A stretch of 64,000 nucleotides of DNA from Halobellus litoreus. GTDB lineage: Archaea; Halobacteriota; Halobacteria; Halobacteriales; Haloferacaceae. Position numbers and translations under genes: made by a program. The notes under the pieces are model-generated. The model did no database searches, was not told where the DNA came from, and saw only the letters and a program-made list of their open reading frames with translations. This document shows positions 33,329-42,399 of this stretch, piece by piece (positions within the stretch are counted from its first letter, which is position 1; each line of letters opens with the position of its first letter). The stretch covers positions 248,001-312,000 of the forward strand of contig NZ_JANHAW010000002.1 of assembly GCF_024464595.1 (NCBI RefSeq), given 5' to 3'.

Positions 33329-36300
33329 ATGCATATGCCTGACCGCGACAGCGATGCCGTTCCCGACGGCGGCGTAGCCCGCGCCGCACCGGCGAGAGAC
33401 GCCCGGTCGGACTACCAGTACGTCTCCGAATCGGTCGAACGGCCGGACCTCGTGGACGCGCTCGAAACGCGCGTCGACGGCGAGGTCCGCTTCGACACCT
33501 ACACCCGCCAGATGTACGCCACCGACGCCAGCGCCTACGAGGTGACCCCCATCGGCGTCGTCTTCCCGACGTCGACAGACGACGTCGCCGCGGTGGTCGC
33601 CTACTGCGCCGACGAGGAGATTCCGGTGCTGCCGCGCGGCGGCGGCACCAGCCTCGCCGGACAGACGGTCAACGAGGCGGTCGTCCTCGACTTCACGCGC
33701 CATATGGACGCGGTCCGCGACATCGACCCCGACGCCCGCGAGGCGCGGGTGCAGGCCGGGACGGTGCTCGCGACGCTCAACGACCGCGCCGCGGAGTACG
33801 GCCTGACGTTCGGCCCCGACCCGGCGGCCGGCAACCGCAGCGCCATCGGCGGGGCGATCGGCAACAACTCCACCGGCGCGCACTCGCTCGTCTACGAGAA
33901 GACCGACCACTACGTCGAGGAGGCGGAGGTCGTCCTCGCGGACGGCACCGTCACGACGTTCGGGGAAGTCGCCGTCGAAGACCTCCGCGAACGCGCCGAC
34001 CCCGACGGCGACGCCGAGGCCCGAGTCGCCGCGGGCGTCGTCGCCGTCCTCGACGAGCACTCCGGGGAGGTCCACGAGCGCTACCCCGAGATGAAGCGGA
34101 ACGTCTCGGGGTACAACCTCGATCGGCTCGTCGCCGAGGCCGAGGGCGAGTACGGCGAGGAGGGCGTCGTCAACCTCGCACGCCTGCTCGCGGGTTCGGA
34201 GGGCACGCTCGCGGTCGTCACGGCGGCGACCGTCTCGCTGGAGCCCGTTCCGGAGACGAAGTCGGTCGCGCTCCTGACGTACGACAGCGTCGTCGAGACC
34301 GTCAGCGACGTCGTCCACGTGCTGGAACACGACCCGGCGGCGGTCGAACTCATCGACGACGTCCTGATCGAGTTGGCCTCGAACACGAGCGAGTTCGAGG
34401 AGGTCGCCGGCAAACTCCCGGATCGCACCGAGGCGGCGCTGTTGGTCGAGTTCTACGCCGAGAGCGACGAAGCGGGGAGAGAGAAGGTGCGAGAACTCCT
34501 CGCGGATCGCGTCCCCGGCCGCGGCGAGGCGGACGCGGTCGGTGGCGACGAGCGCGACGGCGACGCGGATCGAGAGCACTACGCCTTCGACGCGCTGGAG
34601 GCCCACGACGACGAGGATCGAAAAGAACTCTGGAAGCTCCGGAAGTCCGGCCTCCCGATCCTCCTGAGCCGGACGAGCGACGCGAAGCACATCAGCTTCC
34701 TGGAAGACTGCGCCGTCCCGCCGGAACACCTCCCCCGGTTCGTCACGGAGTTCCAGTCCGTCCTCGAAGAGCACGACACTTTCGCCTCGTTCTACGCCCA
34801 TGCCGGCCCGGGCGTCCTGCACGTCCGCCCGCTCGTGAACACGAAGTCCCAGACGGACCTCGACGCGATGGAGGCCATCGGCGAGGCCGTCACCGACCTC
34901 GTCGTCGAACTCGGGGGGTCGGTCTCGGGCGAACACGGCGACGGCCGCGCGCGGACCCAGTGGAACCGGAAGCTCTACGGCGACGACCTCTGGTTCGCGT
35001 TCCAGGACCTCAAGACCGCGTTCGACCCCGACTGGCTCCTGAACCCGGGGCAGGTCTGCGGCGACGTCTCGCTCACGGAGAACCTCCGCTTCGACCCCGA
35101 GTACGAGTTCGACGCCGGCTTCGACCCCGCCTTGGTGTGGGACAACGAGAACGGGATGCAGGGGATGGTCGAACTCTGTCACGGCTGCGGCGGCTGTCGG
35201 ACACAGCAGTCGGAGGGCGGCGTGATGTGTCCGACCTACCGCGCGGCCGACGAGGAGATCCAGGCGACGCGCGGCCGGGCGAATATGCTCCGGCAGGCGA
35301 TGAGCGGCGACCTCCCGGACGACCCGACCGACGACGAGTTCGTCACCGAGGTGATGGACCTCTGCATCGGCTGTAAGGGCTGTGCGAACGACTGCCCGAG
35401 TGAGGTCGATATGGCGAAGCTGAAGGCCGAGGTGACCCACGCCTATCACGAGGAACACGGCGGCTCGTTCCGCTCGAAGCTGTTCGCGAACGTCGACACG
35501 CTGGCGAAGGTCGGCAGCGCGTTCGCGCCGGTCTCGAACTGGGCCGCGAAGGTGCCGGGCGCGCGAACCGTGCTGGAGCGGACGATCGGCATCGCGAGCG
35601 ATCGCACGCTCCCGACGTTCGAGCGCGAAACGCTGCAGGACTGGTTCGAGGCCCGCGGCGGCTCCCGCGTGACCGTCGGGGAGGCCGACCGCCACGCCCT
35701 CCTCCTCCCGGACACGTACACGAACTATAGCCACCCCGACGTGGGCAAGGCCGCGGTCGAAGTGCTCGAAGCCGCCGGGGTCCACGTCGACGTCGCGGAC
35801 GTGACCGACAGCGGTCGACCGGCGTTCTCGAAGGGGTACCTCGACGTCGCACGCGAGACCGCCGCGGAAGCGGTCGACGCGCTCGCCCCCCGGGTCGAGG
35901 AGGGTTGGGACGTCGTCGTCGCCGAACCCTCCGACGCGGTGATGCTCCAGTCGGACTACGGCGATCTCCTCGCCGGCGACGACGTGGCGACCGTTCAGGC
36001 GAACAGTTACGGGGTCTGTGAGTACCTCGACACCTTCCGGCTCGACGAGGCGATCGACTTCGACGCGCCGGACCGCTCGATCGCCTACCACGGCCACTGC
36101 CACCAGAAGGCGACGAAGAAGGACCACCACGCCGTCGGCGTCCTCCGACGCGCGGGCTACCGCGTCGACCCGCTCGATTCGGGCTGCTGCGGGATGGCGG
36201 GCTCCTTCGGCTACGAGGCCGAACACCGCGCGATGAGCCAGGCCATCGGCGACACGCTCAAAGGCCAGGTCGACGACAGCGAGGCCGAGTCGGTCGTCGC

Positions 36301-36442
36301 CCCGGGCGCGTCCTGCCGGACGCAACTCAACGATCTCGGGGCGACCGTCGACCGCTCGCTGTTGCCCGACGGCGACATCGATAGAGAAGAGCCGCCGACG
36401 CCGATCGAGGCGCTGGCGGCGGGGCTGGCGGACGGACGGTAA
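33329..36442 (+). CDS. FAD-linked oxidase with Fe-S and CCG domains (D-lactate dehydrogenase type)
   Basis: This 1037-aa enzyme oxidises a 2-hydroxy acid, most likely D-lactate, and passes electrons to the membrane chain. The domains are FAD_binding_4 (VFPTSTDDVAAVVAYCADEE and PRGGGTSLAGQTV, about residues 75-220), the FAD-oxidase C-terminal domain (to about 570), two 4Fe-4S motifs (CHGCGGC with a later CP, and CIGCKGCANDCPSEVDMAK), and two cysteine-rich CCG segments (GHCHQKA and DSGCCGMAGSFGYE) as in GlpC and LutA. A TATA box (ctataag, 33302-33308) lies 24 nt before the chosen ATG. Glycolate is the main alternative substrate. Confidence 0.9.
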   Translation: MHMPDRDSDAVPDGGVARAAPARDARSDYQYVSESVERPDLVDALETRVDGEVRFDTYTRQMYATDASAYEVTPIGVVFPTSTDDVAAVVAYCADEEIPVLPRGGGTSLAGQTVNEAVVLDFTRHMDAVRDIDPDAREARVQAGTVLATLNDRAAEYGLTFGPDPAAGNRSAIGGAIGNNSTGAHSLVYEKTDHYVEEAEVVLADGTVTTFGEVAVEDLRERADPDGDAEARVAAGVVAVLDEHSGEVHERYPEMKRNVSGYNLDRLVAEAEGEYGEEGVVNLARLLAGSEGTLAVVTAATVSLEPVPETKSVALLTYDSVVETVSDVVHVLEHDPAAVELIDDVLIELASNTSEFEEVAGKLPDRTEAALLVEFYAESDEAGREKVRELLADRVPGRGEADAVGGDERDGDADREHYAFDALEAHDDEDRKELWKLRKSGLPILLSRTSDAKHISFLEDCAVPPEHLPRFVTEFQSVLEEHDTFASFYAHAGPGVLHVRPLVNTKSQTDLDAMEAIGEAVTDLVVELGGSVSGEHGDGRARTQWNRKLYGDDLWFAFQDLKTAFDPDWLLNPGQVCGDVSLTENLRFDPEYEFDAGFDPALVWDNENGMQGMVELCHGCGGCRTQQSEGGVMCPTYRAADEEIQATRGRANMLRQAMSGDLPDDPTDDEFVTEVMDLCIGCKGCANDCPSEVDMAKLKAEVTHAYHEEHGGSFRSKLFANVDTLAKVGSAFAPVSNWAAKVPGARTVLERTIGIASDRTLPTFERETLQDWFEARGGSRVTVGEADRHALLLPDTYTNYSHPDVGKAAVEVLEAAGVHVDVADVTDSGRPAFSKGYLDVARETAAEAVDALAPRVEEGWDVVVAEPSDAVMLQSDYGDLLAGDDVATVQANSYGVCEYLDTFRLDEAIDFDAPDRSIAYHGHCHQKATKKDHHAVGVLRRAGYRVDPLDSGCCGMAGSFGYEAEHRAMSQAIGDTLKGQVDDSEAESVVAPGASCRTQLNDLGATVDRSLLPDGDIDREEPPTPIEALAAGLADGR

Positions 36443-36509
36443 GCGGGGCCGCGGCCGACGAACCGGCGCTCACTCTTTCTCGACTCCCGCGATTTGGATC
36501 CCGCGAGGG

Positions 36510-36515
36510 TTTATC
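36510..36515 (+). promoter_or_regulatory. TATA box of candidate RNA copy A
   Basis: tttatc, 30 nt before a GTGA that is also found 30 nt after the TATA box of copy B. No protein gene follows on this strand. Confidence 0.5.
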
Positions 36516-36539
36516 AGCGAGGACGGGGCCAACGCCCCC

Positions 36540-36650
36540 GTGACGTAGGAACAGTCCCGCGCCGGGTCGCGGTCGCTCGGCACGCCGGCGCGGGTGACGA
36601 AGACGATAACGCTGGACGTCGTCGGCGTGCGGGTGCCGACTGTTCGCCAC
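36540..36650 (+). ncRNA. Candidate structured RNA, copy A
   Basis: This element lies in the 265-nt gap between the dehydrogenase and the MFS gene. P2 is a perfect 10-bp hairpin, CCCGCGCCGG (36556-36565) with CCGGCGCGGG (36585-36594). CGGCAC in its loop (36578-36583) is complementary to GTGCCG downstream (36633-36638), a pseudoknot (P3). GAACAGT just 5' of the hairpin (36549-36555) pairs with ACTGTTC (36639-36645), closing the whole structure (P1). A weaker stem, GACGA/TCGTC (36596-36600 with 36619-36623), can form between P2 and the downstream box. A related element with compensatory changes is found at 47290-47400. Both strands would fold, but the shared TATA spacing indicates the plus strand. 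Function unknown. Confidence 0.6.
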
Positions 36651-36707
36651 CACCGAGAGGCGTCAACGTCTCGTCGGATCCCGGGAGCCGCCGAAACAGA
36701 CGACCGC

Positions 36708-37901
36708 TCACCCGCCGAGCGGCGCCGTGCCCCGGTAGAACAGCGCCGCGCCGAGGAGCGTCAGGCCGCCGACCAGGACCAGCGGCGGGGCGTAGCCGCC
36801 GGTGAACTCCCGGAGCACGTTCAGCGCGATCGGGATCGAGAACGCCGTCGTCGCCTCCGCGACCGTGAAGATCCCGACGATGGCTGTCGCGTTCGCCGGG
36901 CCGAACCGCTCGATGATGATGGGCGAGAACAGCGGTGCGACCGCGCCGAGGCCGACGCCGAAGCACACGACGAGCGCGTACATCGGGAGCGGCGTCGTCA
37001 CCAGCGGGAGCGCAGCCATCCCGAGCGCCGCGAGCACGACGCCCGCGGTGAGGGTCACCCGCATCCCGATCCGGTCGGCGAACTCCCCACTGGCGACGCG
37101 CGCGGCGACGCTCACGCCGCCGACGATGCCGAACGCCGTGGCCGCGAGGGTTCGACGGATGCCGTTCGCCGTGAGGATGCCGACGAAGTCCGCCGAGAGC
37201 ACGAAGTACCAGCTCCAGATCAGTGCGAACCCCGCGAGCGCGGCGAGGAACGACGGATCGGTCAGGTTCGACCGGAGCCACGCCGCGTCGACCGGCGAGA
37301 CGTTCGTTCCCCGTCGTCCGGGAGGGCGGCGGTAGAGGAGGCTCGCCAGGAGGATCACCGCCGCCGTCGCGCCCCCGACCACGAGGAACGCGCCCCGAAT
37401 CGACGTCCTGTCGAGGAGCCACACCCACACCGGCGGGAGGACGAAGACGCCGAGCCCGTTGCCGGTCATCGTGATGCCCATCGCCCGACCCTGGTACTCC
37501 TCGAACCACTGCGGGACGAGCGAGATGACCACGACGAACATCGCGCCCCCGGCCGTGCCGAGCAGCCCGAACGCGAGCACCAGCCCCGCGTAGGACGCGG
37601 TGATCTGCACCAGCCCGACGGCGACGGCGAAGACGGCACCCGCGGCGGCGACGACCGGGCGAAGCCGAACCCGCGCGACGACGACGCCGATGGCACCGCC
37701 CGCGACGTAAAACGCCGCCGTCGTGACCGAAAAGATCGACGAGACGCGAAGGCTCGCGAGTCCGAACGCGCTCCCCAGCGCCTGGGAGTACACGGTGAAC
37801 GTGAAGACGATGCCCCAGATGAGCACGAGCAGGATCACGCCGAGCGCGACGATGAGCCAGCTAGTGAGCGAGTCGAGCGCGGAGTCGTGCACCTCGGTCA
37901 T
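36708..37901 (-). CDS. MFS transporter, monocarboxylate/oxalate-formate type
   Basis: This 397-aa major facilitator has twelve predicted helices, with the usual cytoplasmic loop between helices 6 and 7 (YRRPPGRRGTNVSPVDAAWL). Features of the OFA/monocarboxylate branch include the FTFTVYSQALGSAFG start and QWFEEYQGRAMGI between helices 4 and 5. It lies next to the D-lactate-type dehydrogenase and the aromatic cluster, so a carboxylate substrate is likely. A promoter-like sequence (agtatattcg) lies directly upstream of its start. Exact substrate is unknown. Confidence 0.85.
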   Translation of the reverse strand: MTEVHDSALDSLTSWLIVALGVILLVLIWGIVFTFTVYSQALGSAFGLASLRVSSIFSVTTAAFYVAGGAIGVVVARVRLRPVVAAAGAVFAVAVGLVQITASYAGLVLAFGLLGTAGGAMFVVVISLVPQWFEEYQGRAMGITMTGNGLGVFVLPPVWVWLLDRTSIRGAFLVVGGATAAVILLASLLYRRPPGRRGTNVSPVDAAWLRSNLTDPSFLAALAGFALIWSWYFVLSADFVGILTANGIRRTLAATAFGIVGGVSVAARVASGEFADRIGMRVTLTAGVVLAALGMAALPLVTTPLPMYALVVCFGVGLGAVAPLFSPIIIERFGPANATAIVGIFTVAEATTAFSIPIALNVLREFTGGYAPPLVLVGGLTLLGAALFYRGTAPLGG

Positions 37902-38106
37902 AGCAGTATATTCGAGAGCCGCACAGCCGAATCCGCGGTTGTGGGAGCGGCCGTTCGAGCGAAGCGTATCGCCAACGCCGCTTAGTGTTTTCTCTCGTCG
38001 ACCGGTGAAAAACGCTCCCGGCGACAGCAGATATCATCGGCGTCACCCGGTTACTGTCGGGAACTCGGCGATCTGACCAAACTTTCATTAGTGTTTCACG
38101 GTAACT

Positions 38107-39612
38107 ATGGATATGGCACTCGAAGGCCAGTCACGATACAGCATCGACGCCGACTGGAACAAACTCTATATCGACGGCGAGTGGATCGAATCCGAGAGCG
38201 GCGAGTCCACCCCCGTGGAAGACCCGTCCACCCGGGAAGTGGTCACGGAGGTACCCAGGGGAACAGAAGGCGACGTCGACGCCGCCTACGAGGCGGCCGT
38301 GGAGGCCCAAGCGGAATGGGGCGAACAACCTCCTGCGGCGCGAGAGGAACTCGTCCAGGGGCTCATTCACGCCCTCGACGAGCATCAGGAGGAGATCATC
38401 GAACTGATCACGACCGAGATCGGCGGCATCCACGGCGTCGGCGAGACGTCGGTCCAGATCACCCAGGACCACCTCGCGGAGGCCGCGACGCTCCCCCGGC
38501 GGATGAAAGGCGAGACCGCGGCCTCGAACATCCCCGGCAAGGAGAACATCGTCTACCGCGAACCCGAGGGGGTCGTCACGGTCATCTCCCCGTGGAACTT
38601 CCCGCTGAACCTCACGGCCCGCGCGCTCGCGCCCGCGGTAGCCGCCGGAAACTCGGTCGTCGTCAAGCCGGCGACCGACGCGCCGATCATCGGCGGACTC
38701 GTCTGGGCCCGACTGGCCGAGGAGGCGGGCTTCCCGGACGGCGTGATCAACGTCGTCACCGGCAAGGGCTCCGAGATCGGCGACCACATCGCCAGCCACC
38801 CCGACAGCGACGTCGTCGCCTTCACCGGTTCGACCGAGGTCGGTCAGCACGTCGCCGGTCTCGCTGCGGAGAACCTCGCGGTCCCGGCGATGGAACTCGG
38901 CGGCAACAACGCCCACATCGTCACCGAGGACGCGGACCTCGAGCAGGCGATCGACGCCGCAGTGTTCGGGTCGTTCATCCACCAGGGGCAGGTCTGCATC
39001 TCGATCAACCGTCACATCGTCCACGAAGCGGTGTACGACGAGTACGTCGAGCGACTCACCGAACGCGCGGAGGCGCTCCCCGCCGGCAGTGCTCACGACG
39101 AAGTCGTCCTCGGGCCCATCATCAACGAGTCCCAGCGCGATCAGATGCTCAACTACGTCGAGGAGACGATCGAGGCCGGCGCGACGCTCGAAACCGGCGG
39201 CGAGACGGTCGAACTCGACGGCGTCGAGGACTCGCTGGTCGTCAGGCCCACGGTGCTCTCGGACGCCACGAACGATATGTCGGCCGCGTGTAACGAGCAC
39301 TTCGGCCCCATCGCGCCCGTGATCCCGTTCTCGGACGTCGACGAGGCGGTCGAGATGGCGAACGACACCGAGTACGGACTCGCCGGCTCGGTCCACGCCG
39401 GCGACATCGGGACCGGGCTCCAGATCGCCAAGCGGATGGACACCGGCAACGTCCACGTCAACGACCAGGGCATCAACGACGAGGCCCACGTCCCCTTCAG
39501 CGGCACGAAGGCCTCCGGCCTCGGCGGCTACAACTCCACGGACTTCCTCGACGAAGTGACCGAGAAGAAGTGGATCTCGCTGCAGCACGAACCGCGTGAG
39601 TTCCCGTTCTGA
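38107..39612 (+). CDS. Aldehyde dehydrogenase
   Basis: This 501-aa NAD(P)-dependent ALDH superfamily enzyme oxidises an aldehyde to its acid. Conserved elements are SPWNFPLNL, the cofactor site FTGSTEVGQHVAG, the general base in AMELGGNN and the catalytic Cys in GQVCIS. It leads the right-hand catabolic region and is followed 1 nt later by an SDR gene, so an aromatic (benzaldehyde-type) aldehyde is a sensible guess. An ATG at 38113 is an alternative start. The sequence TTAGTGTTT occurs twice upstream (37982 and 38088), a possible operator pair. Confidence 0.92.
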   Translation: MDMALEGQSRYSIDADWNKLYIDGEWIESESGESTPVEDPSTREVVTEVPRGTEGDVDAAYEAAVEAQAEWGEQPPAAREELVQGLIHALDEHQEEIIELITTEIGGIHGVGETSVQITQDHLAEAATLPRRMKGETAASNIPGKENIVYREPEGVVTVISPWNFPLNLTARALAPAVAAGNSVVVKPATDAPIIGGLVWARLAEEAGFPDGVINVVTGKGSEIGDHIASHPDSDVVAFTGSTEVGQHVAGLAAENLAVPAMELGGNNAHIVTEDADLEQAIDAAVFGSFIHQGQVCISINRHIVHEAVYDEYVERLTERAEALPAGSAHDEVVLGPIINESQRDQMLNYVEETIEAGATLETGGETVELDGVEDSLVVRPTVLSDATNDMSAACNEHFGPIAPVIPFSDVDEAVEMANDTEYGLAGSVHAGDIGTGLQIAKRMDTGNVHVNDQGINDEAHVPFSGTKASGLGGYNSTDFLDEVTEKKWISLQHEPREFPF

Positions 39613-39613
39613 G

Positions 39614-40507
39614 ATGGTGGACGGGACGGTCTGTATCGTCACCGGCGGGGGCAACGGCCTCGGACGGGCCGCCGCCCACGAACTCGCTGGCCACGGCGCG
39701 CGCGTCGTCGTCAACGACCTCGGCTGCGAGGTCGACGGCTCGGGGAGCGACGCCTCAGTCCCCGAGGACGTCGCGAGCGAAATACGCGACCGCGCCGGAA
39801 CCGCGACCGCCCACCACGGCGACGTGAGCGACTTCGAGTACGCCGAGCGCCTGATCGCGGACACCGTCGAGGAGTACGGCCGCGTGGACTTCGTCTGCAA
39901 CTTCGCGGGCGTCCTCCGCGACGGGATCAGCTACAAGCTGAGCGAGGAGGACTGGCGCGACGTCATCGAAACGAACCTCACCGGTCAGTTCGCGCCGCTG
40001 CGGGCCGCCGCGAAGCACTGGCGGGAGGCGAGCGAGTCGCAGGACGGCTTCGACCGACAGCGCTCGTACCTCGCGGTCAGCGCCGGTGCGGCGCGCGGGA
40101 GCCTCGGGCAGGCGAACTACGCCGCCGCGAAGGCGGGCGTCCTCGGGACGGTCCGCTCGGTATCGAACGAACTGGTCCGCTCGAACGTCCGGGTGAACGC
40201 CCTGGTACCGAACGGCTACACGCGGATGACCGAGACGGTGCCCGAGGAGCACCGGCCGTACACCGAGTCGGAGATGCCGCCCGAGAAGGTCGCCCCGCTC
40301 GTCGCCTACCTGGCGAGCGAGGCGGCCGAGGACATCACGGGCTGCACGCTGTACGCCGGCGGCGACCGCGTCGGGGTCTTCTCCGATCCGACGATGGAGG
40401 CAGTCGGCGTCTGTCCCGACGGCTGGACGCTCGAGTCGCTCTCGGAGCACTTCCGCGAGGACGTCGCGGGCGACGTCGAACTGAGCCGGACGGAGAGTTA
40501 CCTGTAA
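39614..40507 (+). CDS. Short-chain dehydrogenase/reductase
   Basis: This 297-aa NAD(P)-dependent SDR has the cofactor loop TGGGNGLG, catalytic Ser in AVSAG and YAAAK with Tyr and Lys, plus a C-terminal extension of about 40 residues. Family members in catabolic clusters act on hydroxyacyl-CoA or alcohol substrates. The Rossmann segment with VVVNDLGCEVDGSG resembles the dehydrogenase domain of multifunctional beta-oxidation proteins. I use the ATG at 39614, just after the ALDH stop. A GTG at 39596 would overlap the ALDH gene and adds an unlikely basic start. Confidence 0.9.
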   Translation: MVDGTVCIVTGGGNGLGRAAAHELAGHGARVVVNDLGCEVDGSGSDASVPEDVASEIRDRAGTATAHHGDVSDFEYAERLIADTVEEYGRVDFVCNFAGVLRDGISYKLSEEDWRDVIETNLTGQFAPLRAAAKHWREASESQDGFDRQRSYLAVSAGAARGSLGQANYAAAKAGVLGTVRSVSNELVRSNVRVNALVPNGYTRMTETVPEEHRPYTESEMPPEKVAPLVAYLASEAAEDITGCTLYAGGDRVGVFSDPTMEAVGVCPDGWTLESLSEHFREDVAGDVELSRTESYL

Positions 40508-40566
40508 GACGGGCGCTCGCTGTCGTCACTCGCCGGTTCGGAACCGACGCTCGCGCCGAAAGGCAT

Positions 40567-40575
40567 CTTTTATCA
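40567..40575 (+). promoter_or_regulatory. TATA box of the FAH-family gene
   Basis: cttttatca, about 27 nt before the ATG at 40599, gives a leaderless start. Confidence 0.6.
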
Positions 40576-40598
40576 CGGATTCCGCCGATGGTTCCCGT

Positions 40599-41477
40599 AT
40601 GCGATTCGTCCGCTACGACGACAATCAGCTCGGACTGCTCACAGAGGACGGAACCGGCGTCATCGACCTCTCGGACCGTCTCGGACTCGACGGCGACGAA
40701 CCGCTCGTCGAGTACATCGACGGCGACTACGACGCCGCCGAGTACGAAGACGAAGACCCCGACTACGACGTCGACGACGTCGAGGTCGGGTCGCCCGTCG
40801 GCCGGCCGGGCAAGGTCATCGCCGCGCCGCTGAACTACGAGAACCACATCGAGGAGGCCATCGCGGACAAGGACATCACCACAGAAGAGTGGTTCTCGAT
40901 CAAGGACAAGGGCTACTTCCTGAAGGCCCCCTCGAGCGTCGTCGGCCCCGACCACGGGATCGAACTCCCGTTCGAGGACCGCCGCACGGACCACGAGATC
41001 GAACTCGCCTTCGTGATGGGCGAGGAGGCCAAAGACGTCTCCGCCGAGGAGGCCTGGGACCACATCTTCGGCTACACGATCCTGCTCGACATCTCCCTGC
41101 GCGGCGATCAGGACCGCTCGAACCGGAAATCCTACGACACGTTCACCGTCATCGGTCCGTGTGTCGTCACGGCCGACGAGATCGACGACCCCCAGGACCT
41201 CCAGATGGAACTGCAGCTCAACGGCGAGCGCCGCCAGTACGAGAACACCGGCGATATGGTGTACACCTGCGCGGACGTCGTCCAGTACGCCTCTCTCGGC
41301 GCGACGCTGGAAGTCGGCGACGTCATCACCACGGGAACGCCCGAAGGCGTCAGCGAACTCCACGACGGCGACACCATCGACGCCGAAATCGAAGACGTGG
41401 GCTCGATGACCGTCGACGTTACCGGCCGCGACGTCTCCTACGCGGACGCCAACGTCACGAAAGGCGGCCAGGAGTAG
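40599..41477 (+). CDS. Fumarylacetoacetate hydrolase family protein (candidate fumarylpyruvate hydrolase)
   Basis: The 292-aa FAH-family hydrolase has the catalytic/metal signature DHEIELAFVMG (Glu ligands) with a later Asp (LLDISLRGDQ), APLNYENHIEEA before it, and the closing GDVITTGTPEGV. In gentisate pathways this family hydrolyses fumarylpyruvate (or maleylpyruvate) to pyruvate and fumarate (or maleate). Gentisate dioxygenase 5 kb away makes that the best guess. No maleylpyruvate isomerase is visible in the window. The gene has its own TATA box. Confidence 0.88.
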   Translation: MRFVRYDDNQLGLLTEDGTGVIDLSDRLGLDGDEPLVEYIDGDYDAAEYEDEDPDYDVDDVEVGSPVGRPGKVIAAPLNYENHIEEAIADKDITTEEWFSIKDKGYFLKAPSSVVGPDHGIELPFEDRRTDHEIELAFVMGEEAKDVSAEEAWDHIFGYTILLDISLRGDQDRSNRKSYDTFTVIGPCVVTADEIDDPQDLQMELQLNGERRQYENTGDMVYTCADVVQYASLGATLEVGDVITTGTPEGVSELHDGDTIDAEIEDVGSMTVDVTGRDVSYADANVTKGGQE

Positions 41478-41626
41478 GGTCGCTCGCGGCCTGGCGCATC
41501 GACGGATCACCGACGGACTGCCGCCGCTTCGTTCTGACGGGCCGGTTCGACCCCCGTCGTTCGGCCCGTCGCACGCGGTCCGAAAGGTAGGCTTAAGAAA
41601 GCCGGTGACGTACGACGTGGCAATCG

Positions 41627-42331
41627 ATGTCACTGCTCGAAGTAGATTCGATAGACGTCGCGTACGGCAACGTGCAGGTCCTCTGGGACGTGAGCCTCTC
41701 CGTCGACAAAGGCGAGACAGTGGCGTTGCTGGGGGCGAACGGCGCGGGGAAGACGACGACCCTGAAAACGATCTGCGGGGACCTCGTGCCGATGGAGGGA
41801 GAGGTCCGGTACGACGGCGAGTCGATCGGTGACCTCCCCCACGAAGAGGTCGTCGCGAAGGGCGTCGCCCACGTGCCCGAGGGACGGGAGGTGTTCACCG
41901 AGAGCACAGTCCGTGAAAATCTCGAACTGGGATCGTACCTCGACCGGAGCGGGATGGACGACCGTCTCCAGCGGGTCTACGACATCTTCCCGCGGCTCGA
42001 AGAGCGGGCGAAACAGCAGGCCGGGACGCTTTCGGGCGGCGAACAACAGATGCTCGCGATCGGTCGCGGCCTGATGAGCGATCCGGACCTGCTCCTCCTC
42101 GACGAGGCGAGCCTCGGCCTCGCGCCGGTGCTCGTCGACGACGTCTTCGAGGCCATCCAGCGGATCAACGACGAGGGAACGACCGTCCTCCTCGTCGAGC
42201 AAGACATCTACAACGCGCTCCGCGTGGCCGACCGCGGCTACGTCATCCAGACCGGCGAGATCTCCCTGTCGGGGACTGCAGAGGAACTCGCCCAGGACAA
42301 ACGCGTCGAAGAGTCGTACCTCGGCGCGTAG
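41627..42331 (+). CDS. livF: Branched-chain/aromatic-acid ABC importer ATPase (LivF)
   Basis: The 234-aa ATPase is of the LivF type. It has Walker A GANGAGKTTTLKTI, the LivF-type HVPEGREVFTESTVRENL, signature LSGGEQQML, Walker B LLLDEASLGLAP and LLVEQD (H-loop replaced by Glu-Gln, as usual for LivF). It is encoded on the plus strand, separate from the permeases and binding protein (minus strand) that start 69 nt after its end. A TATA-like box (cttaagaa, 41592-41599) lies about 30 nt before the ATG. Confidence 0.93.
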   Translation: MSLLEVDSIDVAYGNVQVLWDVSLSVDKGETVALLGANGAGKTTTLKTICGDLVPMEGEVRYDGESIGDLPHEEVVAKGVAHVPEGREVFTESTVRENLELGSYLDRSGMDDRLQRVYDIFPRLEERAKQQAGTLSGGEQQMLAIGRGLMSDPDLLLLDEASLGLAPVLVDDVFEAIQRINDEGTTVLLVEQDIYNALRVADRGYVIQTGEISLSGTAEELAQDKRVEESYLGA

Positions 42332-42399
42332 GTCCAGCGGAGTTCGGTTTTTCTCGGCACGAGATAAAAAGCGCGAGCAAAGCGCGAGCCCGGGCCGAC

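Noticed and set aside
33302..36325. Minus-strand frame of 1007 codons opposite the FAD/Fe-S dehydrogenase
   Set aside because: Composition is an Arg/Val-rich shadow with no domain; the plus strand has clear FAD and Fe-S motifs.
39596..39613. GTG start for the SDR gene 18 nt upstream
   Set aside because: It overlaps the ALDH gene and adds residues not found in SDRs; the ATG at 39614 matches the family start.
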